A stretch of 64,000 bases of DNA, taken from positions 230,993 to 294,992 of the forward strand of contig JAGVZE010000007.1 of NCBI GenBank assembly GCA_018302815.1, given 5' to 3'. Under the pieces are notes generated by a model. That model searched no databases. It was not told the origin of the DNA and worked only from the letters and a program-made list of their open reading frames with translations. The translations under genes were made by a program, and so were the position numbers. Shown here in pieces: positions 58,108 to 64,000 of this stretch. Position 1 is the stretch's first letter, and every line of letters begins with the position of its first letter. Source of the stretch: Candidatus Woesearchaeota archaeon (lineage in GTDB: Archaea > Nanobdellota > Nanobdellia > Woesearchaeales > ARS49).

Positions 58108-59313
58108 TCACAGCTCGCAAGCGTCCCTTCTTGTGAACAAGTTGAGCGTCCATTCCCATGCTGTTTTCAGTTTGTTGCTAAATCCGAGGATTTTGAACAA
58201 ATAGATTGTCCTGTTGAGCCACCAAGCGAAAAAGCCGCGCACAGGAATTCCAAAAACGATTCCCGCGCCGTACCCTTTACCAAGCGAAATGAGAGTTCCT
58301 TTATTCTTGAACGAGAACGGCTCAAGCTCTTGCTCGCTTAGCAGGCGCGCAATGTTTTTACCCACTTGCTTTCCCTGCTCTGTCGCCACCTGAGCTAACG
58401 CAGGGATAGGGTCTTTGCTACCCTGCGGGTAGAATAAAGAACAGTCTCCTACAACAAACACTTCATGAAACGCTGGAAGCTGCAAAAACTCATTCACTAC
58501 AGTGCAGCCTTTATCGTTAGCAGTTTTGGGCTCAGTTTGGATGGTATTCGCAATGATGCCTGCCGACCAGATTATTGTCTGCGCTTCAATCGCTCCTTTA
58601 TCCAGAATCACTTTGCCCTCCTGCACTTCTTTCACTGAACTGTCTGTCAGAATGTGGATGTGGTGCTTTCTTAACCGCTTCATCGCAACGTCCCTTAGCT
58701 CTGGAAGCGAAGGAAGAATATGAGGACCGCGCTGGATAAGATACACCTGAGCGGTTTCAACGTTTTTCGCATCGCTATTTAGCAGCTGGTCAGCGAACTC
58801 TTTTAGCTCAATTGCAAGCTCAACGCCAGTTGGACCTGCGCCCACAATCGCGATAGAACACAAACTCTTGCGCAACTCCTTATTTTTTTCGTGGAATGAA
58901 GCTTCGAAATTCCTGATTATTTCACGCTTTATTCGCATCGCGTCCTCAAGATTTTTCAAAGCGAGGCAGTTTTGCGCCCCTGGAATTCCAAAGAAATTAG
59001 TCTTCGAACCTGTCGATAAAACCAGATAATCATATTCCTTCTCGCAATGAGCGAGCTTGACCTTTTTGTTTTTTAGATCAATGAATTCCGCGGTATCCTG
59101 AACGAATTCAAAGTTTTTTCCACGAAGAATGTCTTTGAACGGTTCTGCAAGATTATGCCCGCACAAATTGCCTGACGCGACTTCGTGAAGCATCGGAATG
59201 AACAAAAAATAATTTGTTTTGCTCACAAGCGTGACCCTGACATTCTCTTTTAGCAACCGCTTTGCAGCGTATACTCCAGCAAAACCTCCTCCAATTATAA
59301 GAACCTTTTTCAC
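58108..59313 (-). CDS. ndh: Type II NADH dehydrogenase-like flavoprotein
   Basis: A 401-residue pyridine nucleotide-disulfide oxidoreductase. The FAD Rossmann motif KVLIIGGGFAGVYAAKRLL is at the N-terminus. YLVLSTGSKTNFFG and the NAD-binding SIAIVGAGPTGVELAIEL (near 157) follow, then VFVVGDCSLFYPQG and a C-terminal membrane-binding helix region (GFFAWWLNRTIYLF). It oxidises NADH and passes electrons to a quinone without pumping protons. It overlaps the DUF1653 gene by 4 nt. Confidence 0.9.
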   Translation of the reverse strand: MKKVLIIGGGFAGVYAAKRLLKENVRVTLVSKTNYFLFIPMLHEVASGNLCGHNLAEPFKDILRGKNFEFVQDTAEFIDLKNKKVKLAHCEKEYDYLVLSTGSKTNFFGIPGAQNCLALKNLEDAMRIKREIIRNFEASFHEKNKELRKSLCSIAIVGAGPTGVELAIELKEFADQLLNSDAKNVETAQVYLIQRGPHILPSLPELRDVAMKRLRKHHIHILTDSSVKEVQEGKVILDKGAIEAQTIIWSAGIIANTIQTEPKTANDKGCTVVNEFLQLPAFHEVFVVGDCSLFYPQGSKDPIPALAQVATEQGKQVGKNIARLLSEQELEPFSFKNKGTLISLGKGYGAGIVFGIPVRGFFAWWLNRTIYLFKILGFSNKLKTAWEWTLNLFTRRDACEL

Positions 59314-59531
59314 TCTTCACCAACCCAAGAAAATCTCAACACTTTTTTGCCTTCTATTTCAACGCTTTCCTCAAACATCTTCTTTGGCCTCACCCAAATA
59401 GCGTCCTTGCCGAATTCCGATTCATAAAGCGCTTGATACACAACAAGCTCCTCAAGAGTCTCGCTATGCCTTGCAGTCCCAAGAACTTTGTAATTCTTGC
59501 CTTTGTAATGGCGGTAAATCCCCTTTCTCAT
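59310..59531 (-). CDS. DUF1653 family protein
   Basis: The 73-residue protein starts MRKGIYRHYKGKNYKVLGTARHSETLEELVVYQALY and has IWVRPKKMFEESVEIEG, the compact DUF1653 pattern. The family has no firm biochemical function. It is co-transcribed with the NDH-2 gene (ATGA overlap). Confidence 0.88.
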   Translation of the reverse strand: MRKGIYRHYKGKNYKVLGTARHSETLEELVVYQALYESEFGKDAIWVRPKKMFEESVEIEGKKVLRFSWVGEE

Positions 59532-59569
59532 TCACAAAGCTTAAAAGTCGCCAACTTTTAAACATTGCT

Positions 59570-59689
59570 ATGGATAACGATTGGGTTCTAATCGCGATAA
59601 TATTCATAATACTCATAGCAATCGCGCTGCTCACGATGAATCTTGATGTCATATTCCCAACGCCAACAATACAACAGGCGCTACCATGA
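59570..59689 (+). CDS. Small single-helix membrane protein (39 residues)
   Basis: The protein starts MDNDWVLIAIIFIILIAIAL, one membrane helix, and has a short tail ending IQQALP. GCTTAAAAG lies 27 nt upstream of the ATG, and its stop overlaps the next ATG by 4 nt, both good signs of a real gene. Function unknown. Confidence 0.6.
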   Translation: MDNDWVLIAIIFIILIAIALLTMNLDVIFPTPTIQQALP

Positions 59690-60501
59690 AAATATTGACT
59701 GCGATTCTGAATATATTGAAACTTCTTGTGAACGAATTTGTCAACGCACTTAGAATGGCGGCGAATACGCCCCGGCTCTTATTTTTCGGAGCGGTCATCG
59801 ACGCTCTTTTCTTCATCGTATATGGATTTTTCCTAACGCCTGTTAACGACAAAATAATCGAGCACAGCGTCCTTATCGGCAACCAGATAAGCACAATGCT
59901 CGCAAAAGGACAGACAGGCATACTGCTCAAGCTATTCGAACCAGAGCTAAGAGCGCTCACAGGAAAATTAATCCTTGCGACACTATTGGGATTCTTCGTC
60001 ACCTATCTGATTTATTGCATATTTCACGGAACCAGCTGGCATCTTGCGCGAAAAATAACAGGCAGCCATAATTCATGGAGACACTCGCTGCTCGGATTCG
60101 CCAAAATCAACCTCGTGTGGCTGTTTCTTGCAATCGTCTACAAATTTATCGATATTTACGTATCCTTGCGATTCCAAATACTCAAACGATTCGTGCCTGA
60201 AGCAGTAGACATATGGGGCGGAGTTCTAACCACAATCGCAATAATAGGTATTTTCGCGGCAGTAATAAGTTATTCCAAATTTGAAATACTCGCTTTATTC
60301 ACAAAGTACAAAACAGCTGTCCCGCTCGCTCTTGCGCTTGCTGTTTTGTTCCTCAACGCACAATATTTCACAAACCTGATGTGGAAATTATTCAACGTAG
60401 CCAACGGAACATACGTACACCTTGTTTGGATAGGACTGCTATTCACCGGAATAGTGATGCTGCTAAAAGTATACACTCTGAACGTGATGCGCTATGATTA
60501 A
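59686..60501 (+). CDS. Polytopic membrane protein, unknown function
   Basis: A 271-residue protein with about six transmembrane helices (LLFFGAVIDALFFIVYGFFL, LILATLLGFFVTYLIYCIF, LVWLFLAIVYKFI and others). No catalytic motif is recognised. It overlaps lgt by 8 nt and lies in the same operon, so an envelope role is likely. Confidence 0.65.
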   Translation: MKILTAILNILKLLVNEFVNALRMAANTPRLLFFGAVIDALFFIVYGFFLTPVNDKIIEHSVLIGNQISTMLAKGQTGILLKLFEPELRALTGKLILATLLGFFVTYLIYCIFHGTSWHLARKITGSHNSWRHSLLGFAKINLVWLFLAIVYKFIDIYVSLRFQILKRFVPEAVDIWGGVLTTIAIIGIFAAVISYSKFEILALFTKYKTAVPLALALAVLFLNAQYFTNLMWKLFNVANGTYVHLVWIGLLFTGIVMLLKVYTLNVMRYD

Positions 60502-61243
60502 ACACGCTCTTAATCCCACATTGCTGAACCTTGGACCGCTTGAAATAAGATGGTACGGGCTAATGTACCTGCTCGGCTTCTTTGTCGTTAGATGGTACGG
60601 CAAAAAAAGAATAGAGACTGGCAAACTAAAATTGACTGTCAAGGAACTTGACGATTTGCTAGGCTCGCTCGTACTTGCGATGATTGTAGGCGCGCGCCTT
60701 GGCTACGCTCTGTTCTACAATCCGAGCTATTTTGCCGCTTCGCCCTGGAAGATATTTTTTGTATGGGAAGGAGGGCTTAGCTTTCACGGAGGATTCCTTG
60801 GCGTTTTAGCATACAGCATATGGTTCGCGCGCTCCAAAAAACTGACTTTTTTACACATGGCAGACGCGCTAATAGCCCCACTAGCATTGGCAAACGCCTT
60901 TGGCAGAATAGGAAACTTCATCAACGGCGAACTTTACGGAATTGCGACAAACTTGCCATGGGGAGTATTGTTCCCTGGTGTCACCGAGCCTAGGCATCCA
61001 ACTCAGATATATGAGGCAGCATATAACTTGCTGATATTCGCCGTGCTCTATTCCTGCAAAGACAAGAACTGGAAACAAGGCACCCTATTCGGACTATTCA
61101 TGGTCCTCTACTCAATCTTCAGATTCAGCGCAGAATTCATCAAAGACATCCCAATGTACGGCCCGCTAACGATGGGACAATGGCTGAGCATTCCGCTGTT
61201 CTTTGCCGGACTCTATCTTCTACTAAAAGACAGATTTAAATAA
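60494..61243 (+). CDS. lgt: Prolipoprotein diacylglyceryl transferase (Lgt)
   Basis: A 249-residue membrane enzyme with all main Lgt landmarks: GPLEIRWYGLMYLLGFF at the N-terminus, VGARLGYALFYNP, GGLSFHGGFLG with the active-site His, the signature GRIGNFINGELYG near 137-149, and RHPTQIYEAAYN. In bacteria it attaches diacylglycerol to the lipobox Cys of lipoproteins. In this archaeal host the lipid donor would presumably be an archaeal phospholipid. Several lipobox proteins lie in the window, one 395 nt downstream. Confidence 0.93.
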   Translation: MIKHALNPTLLNLGPLEIRWYGLMYLLGFFVVRWYGKKRIETGKLKLTVKELDDLLGSLVLAMIVGARLGYALFYNPSYFAASPWKIFFVWEGGLSFHGGFLGVLAYSIWFARSKKLTFLHMADALIAPLALANAFGRIGNFINGELYGIATNLPWGVLFPGVTEPRHPTQIYEAAYNLLIFAVLYSCKDKNWKQGTLFGLFMVLYSIFRFSAEFIKDIPMYGPLTMGQWLSIPLFFAGLYLLLKDRFK

Positions 61244-61274
61244 TCAAAACACTCCCTCTGTCAAAAGGTGAGTG

Positions 61275-61595
61275 ATGAAAGAACTTAATGTTGCGATTTT
61301 GATATTGCTGCTGGTCATAGCAGTGGCGCTAGGCGGACTCTATGCGTTCTCAAGCGGTGTATCATTCTCGTTCAACGCGTTTGGAAAAGCGGTGCAAAAA
61401 CCAAACATAAATTATGGCCCGCAAAAATCACTCTACGGAATGCAGCAAGTGCCAGACGGCGCATGCAGACAATTAGATCGCAGAGCTTGTCCTGGTCTTT
61501 TTGTGCTTGTTGTGAATGGAAAACAACTAAGCCCCCCAGGTAACTGCATCTCTACATCGAACGCTTTAACGTTGGGCGTTCCTTATTGCAGATAA
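61275..61595 (+). CDS. Anchored small extracytoplasmic protein with four Cys
   Basis: An N-terminal transmembrane segment (VAILILLLVIAVALGGLYAF) is followed by a short external domain with ACRQLDRRACPGLFVLVVNG and two more Cys. CxxxxxxxCPGLF resembles the CQFVAGTSCPGLF start of the large surface protein at 14283. AAAAGGTGAGTG precedes the ATG at 61275. Function unknown. Confidence 0.62.
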   Translation: MKELNVAILILLLVIAVALGGLYAFSSGVSFSFNAFGKAVQKPNINYGPQKSLYGMQQVPDGACRQLDRRACPGLFVLVVNGKQLSPPGNCISTSNALTLGVPYCR

Positions 61596-61638
61596 CTTTA
61601 TAAAATCGCAAAAATAATCAATACAAAAAAGGTGACAC

Positions 61639-62085
61639 ATGAAACGAACCGCATTTTTGCTCATAAGCCTCTTAATTTTCCTTACCGCGTGCGATAAAGA
61701 CATTTCTACGCAGCCGCAGCCGGTTGGAATTCCGGAAATAAACATAGTGCCGCCTCAAATGCTTCCCGCAGCGCCACAATATGAACCTCCACCAACAGAA
61801 CCTTACATGACTGTTCCACAAAGCGCCCCTGTCACAAAGATAGAAGTCACAAAGACAGACTTCTTCCCAAAAGAAATCAGGGTTAACAAAGGTGATAAAG
61901 TGCGATTGCAGCTAACAGCTATTGATGCCGATCACACTTTCGTTCTGAACGCATTCCGAATAAATGAAGAACTGCAGCGCGGAGAAGATGTGCTTATCGA
62001 ATTCACCGCGGACAAAACAGGAGCCTTCAGCTTTATAACAGACAAGCCAGGAGACTTAGCGCAAGGAAAACTATACGTTCGCTAA
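61639..62085 (+). CDS. Lipoprotein with cupredoxin-like domain
   Basis: The leader ends in LIFLTACDK (lipobox, Cys18). A Pro-rich linker leads to a cupredoxin-like domain: KTDFFPKEIRVNKGDKVRLQLTAIDADHTFVLN and FTADKTGAFSFITD. One His ligand (DHTF) is present, but the usual Cys/His/Met ligand loop near the end is missing, so copper binding may be lost or altered. AAAAAGGTGACAC precedes the ATG. It is a probable client of the nearby Lgt. Confidence 0.8.
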   Translation: MKRTAFLLISLLIFLTACDKDISTQPQPVGIPEINIVPPQMLPAAPQYEPPPTEPYMTVPQSAPVTKIEVTKTDFFPKEIRVNKGDKVRLQLTAIDADHTFVLNAFRINEELQRGEDVLIEFTADKTGAFSFITDKPGDLAQGKLYVR

Positions 62086-63035
62086 TCAAGATACCTGATA
62101 TCTTTTATTGCCGGCTGTTTCTTATGCACTTCGCGCCACGATTTCATAAAGAAAAATCCAAGCGTCGCGACAGTTATCACCGGCGAAAGCCAGACAGGAA
62201 GGTGCGCTCCGAAACTCTCAGCCACCATGAACGAACCCAAGAACAAAATAGAATACATCGCGCCGTTCTTCAGATAAATATACTTTTTCACACGATCTAT
62301 GTTGCTAATGGTGAGCTGGCGCACGACAAGCGCGCCGATGCCGTTACCAATCAAAATAAGCGGCAAAATAAACGTGAACGCGAACGCGCCCAAAACCCCA
62401 TCAATAGAGAACGTCGCGTCAATGACCTCAAGATACATTATCTTGCTGACATCGCTAAGACCCTTTTTTTCATGCATCAAACGATGCTCAAGCTCCTCAG
62501 CATTCTGCTTGAAACCGTGAACAATGAAAAAGACAGTCGAACCTATAACTGCCGAGAACGCTATCAATGGGTTCACTTTAAGCGCGAACCAAGTCACAGT
62601 CGATAACAAGATAGACACCACCGCGTAAAACCAAACGCCGTGCCTATGGAAAAACCTCTCGTGATGCAAACCATACGCTTTAGGCTCCATAAACAGCCAA
62701 TGGAAAAATAGGAAAACAAGGAAAATGCCTCCGCCCATCAGCAAGATAGGCGCGGACTGCTCAATAATCTCGTGTGAACCCTGCGAATTCGTGAACGCGG
62801 CAGTGAACGAGCCTAAAAATCCAAGCTGCGGAGCCGTAAAGAAAACAATAAGCCACGGAAGAAGACCACGCACTATGAACACCGCGCTCAAAAGACCCCA
62901 AAACAAAAACCAACGCCTTGCCTTGGCAGACATTGTGCTTAGAACTTCCGCGTTGATAACAGCATTATCAATACTGCTAACTATCTCGAATAAGCACAAG
63001 CCGATGACTGTCAGGAGCATGAATAAGAGTTCCAT
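62082..63035 (-). CDS. DUF475/TerC-like integral membrane protein
   Basis: A 317-residue protein with about eight helices. EIVSSIDNAVINAEVL near the N-terminus and EVIDATFSIDGVLGAFAF near residue 205 are the paired acidic (E..SIDN / D..FSIDG) motifs of the TerC/DUF475 group, thought to move metal ions such as Mn or Ca. The function in archaea is unknown. It is convergent with the cupredoxin lipoprotein gene, overlapping it by 4 nt. Confidence 0.87.
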   Translation of the reverse strand: MELLFMLLTVIGLCLFEIVSSIDNAVINAEVLSTMSAKARRWFLFWGLLSAVFIVRGLLPWLIVFFTAPQLGFLGSFTAAFTNSQGSHEIIEQSAPILLMGGGIFLVFLFFHWLFMEPKAYGLHHERFFHRHGVWFYAVVSILLSTVTWFALKVNPLIAFSAVIGSTVFFIVHGFKQNAEELEHRLMHEKKGLSDVSKIMYLEVIDATFSIDGVLGAFAFTFILPLILIGNGIGALVVRQLTISNIDRVKKYIYLKNGAMYSILFLGSFMVAESFGAHLPVWLSPVITVATLGFFFMKSWREVHKKQPAIKDIRYLD

Positions 63036-63124
63036 ACTGCTTTGCCTCTAGCATCAGAATTTAAACCTTTGCGTCCATAACCTTTAAATACGCCAAAATT
63101 CCACGAGGATACGGGGTGAAACCA

Positions 63125-63406
63125 ATGCCAACAAAAGCACCAGCGAAAAAAGAGACCAAATCAGCATCGAAAACCAAAGTCATAGTTTATTCAACACCAA
63201 CCTGTCCATACTGCCACGTGGCAAAAGAATTCTTGCAGGAAAACAAGGTAGAGTACGAAGACGTTGATGTCAGCAAGGATCAAGACCGCGCGCAAGAAAT
63301 GATAGAAAAAAGCGGCCAAATGGGAGTTCCAGTCCTTGACATAAACGGCACAATAATCGTCGGGTACGACCGCGAAGCCATAAAGAAAGCCTTAAAGCTC
63401 AAGTAG
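63125..63406 (+). CDS. Glutaredoxin-like protein
   Basis: The 93-residue protein has a Lys/Ala-rich N-terminus, then VIVYSTPTCPYCHVAKEFLQENKVEYEDVDV with the CPYC active site, and MGVPVLDINGTIIVGYDREAI with the cis-Pro and glycine of the glutaredoxin fold. It is cytosolic and reduces disulfides. GGGGTGAAACC lies 5 nt before the ATG at 63125; a GTG at 63116 is in frame. Confidence 0.92.
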   Translation: MPTKAPAKKETKSASKTKVIVYSTPTCPYCHVAKEFLQENKVEYEDVDVSKDQDRAQEMIEKSGQMGVPVLDINGTIIVGYDREAIKKALKLK

Positions 63407-63471
63407 TACGTACAATAGTACGGAATTATTTTATATTCTATTCGTATTGCTATTTCAAGAGGTGATAGTAT

Positions 63472-63675
63472 ATGAAAAAAGCACTTATACTTACGTTATT
63501 ATCCGCAGTTAGCGCATCAGCGCAAATGGGCGGAGATTTTGGAATGATGGGCTCAAGAATGATGACATATTCACCACTTTGGAGCATCGCATTCGGAGCA
63601 TTCTGGCTAGGATTGCTACTGCTAATCTGGCTCTGGGTAATCAAGCTCTGGAAAGAAGTCAGAAAGATGAAGTAG
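63472..63675 (+). CDS. Small Met-rich membrane protein
   Basis: A 67-residue protein: a signal-like N-terminus ending SAVSASAQ, a Met/Gly-rich stretch QMGGDFGMMGSRMM, then one transmembrane helix and a basic tail. Met-rich segments of this kind may bind copper, which is inference. It has a strong AGAGGTGATAGTAT ribosome site. Confidence 0.65.
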   Translation: MKKALILTLLSAVSASAQMGGDFGMMGSRMMTYSPLWSIAFGAFWLGLLLLIWLWVIKLWKEVRKMK

Positions 63676-63922
63676 GACTGAAACCGCATTTCAGGCAGAT
63701 TGACGCATCGAATTTATTGTAGGTTCCATCATGTCTTGAAGTGTATGACGGGCCGAATTTTTGCATTTCATGTTTGCAGGACTCTTGGCGGCGTTTGAAT
63801 TCCTCCTCTGAAACGATTTTCGTCAGGTCGAGTTCTAAGTCGCCTAGAACGTTCGGTTTGTACTGAGCAGTCCACAGACTGCAGCCCTGCGGCGGAGTTT
63901 TTTTATTCCTTTCTGGGTTCAA
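63659..63922 (-). CDS. Hypothetical protein (87 residues) with Cys/His pairs
   Basis: It contains QESCKHEMQKFG and ICLKCGFSP, a possible metal-binding finger. The start appears to be TTG at 63922, with a TATA element (TTATTTAATACC on the minus strand) about 27 nt upstream and a CCGCAGC-TT-GCTGCGG hairpin in between. Its 3' end overlaps the convergent Met-rich protein gene by 17 nt. Family unknown. Confidence 0.5.
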   Translation of the reverse strand: MNPERNKKTPPQGCSLWTAQYKPNVLGDLELDLTKIVSEEEFKRRQESCKHEMQKFGPSYTSRHDGTYNKFDASICLKCGFSPTSSF

Positions 63923-63977
63923 TACCCCGCAGCTTGCTGCGGCGGTATTAAATAATCAATTCGTGTAATGTTGCTTG

Positions 63978-64000
63978 ATGGAAGTTCGTCATGCATGTCA
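63978..64000 (+). CDS. Start of a gene leaving the window
   Basis: An ATG at 63978 opens MEVRHAC and runs off the end. It lies about 27 nt from TATTAAATA, the same palindromic TATA region that would serve the divergent TTG-start gene. Only seven codons are visible. Confidence 0.3.

Overview
The window is archaeal chromosome, most likely from a DPANN-type archaeon (Woesearchaeota, Pacearchaeota or Diapherotrites-like; the exact phylum cannot be fixed from sequence reading). The archaeal markers are a group II chaperonin, CDP-archaeol synthase (CarS), diphthine synthase, paired FtsZ1 and FtsZ2, an archaeal-type GluRS, an ATP-dependent DNA ligase, tRNA genes with bulge-helix-bulge introns, and a TATA box about 27 nt upstream of many start codons (leaderless mRNAs). 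Other genes carry a GGTGA/GAGGTGA Shine-Dalgarno. Genes are small, tightly packed and often overlap by 4 nt. Several bacterial-looking genes are present: Lgt, a MraZ-like regulator, a GGDEF cyclase, a BlaI/BlaR1-like pair, a PlsC-like acyltransferase and phenylalanine hydroxylase.

Layout. 0-9 kb: a partial LAGLIDADG endonuclease converging on tRNA-Gln(CUG), PAP2 phosphatase, methyltransferase, tRNA-Gln(UUG) with decayed copies of its 3' end, dphB, ftsZ2, nitroreductase, a lipoprotein and DNA ligase. 9-14 kb: tRNA-Arg with interrupted copies, an active-looking GGDEF cyclase plus a degenerate GGDEF neighbour, a Hel308-like helicase lacking its first motor domain, tRNA-Ile with two introns, and a homing endonuclease gene split by a 792-bp IS200/IS605-like insertion. 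14-23 kb: a 1199-residue surface glycoprotein candidate, transglutaminase-like protein, VapBC, tRNA-Asn with two introns, PNP, a truncated Dph2 and a three-gene lipid operon with carS. 23-32 kb: duplicated ftsZ1 3' end, ftsZ1, FKBP isomerase, CMP-kinase-like protein and thermosome, with two GACGG-rich islands. 32-42 kb: frameshifted phenylalanine hydroxylase divergent from an Lrp regulator, YbaK-like protein, RHH and PIN genes, GluRS, four tandem paralogues of an unrecognised family, and BlaI/BlaR1-like genes. 42-49 kb: an envelope thiol-redox region (CcdA, a triple-thioredoxin protein, Cys-rich anchored proteins, two of which end in MVGGC) with the MraZ-like gene. 49-64 kb: ADP-forming acyl-CoA synthetase subunits, MFS transporter, acyltransferase and AMP ligase, aminotransferase, NDH-2, Lgt, a cupredoxin-like lipoprotein, DUF475 and glutaredoxin.

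The most unusual signal is a recurring architecture. At four loci (tRNA-Gln, tRNA-Arg, tRNA-Ile, ftsZ1) part of the gene, usually the 3' end, is duplicated, and the copies are separated or interrupted by short arrays of hairpins. In two tRNA cases the copy is broken exactly at the T-loop. Some hairpin loops share a GAGC..AGCG-like motif with the left-end hairpin of the IS200-like element in the same window. LAGLIDADG genes run into tRNA 3' ends at two loci. Together these suggest a family of small hairpin elements that settle at gene 3' ends while keeping the gene intact.
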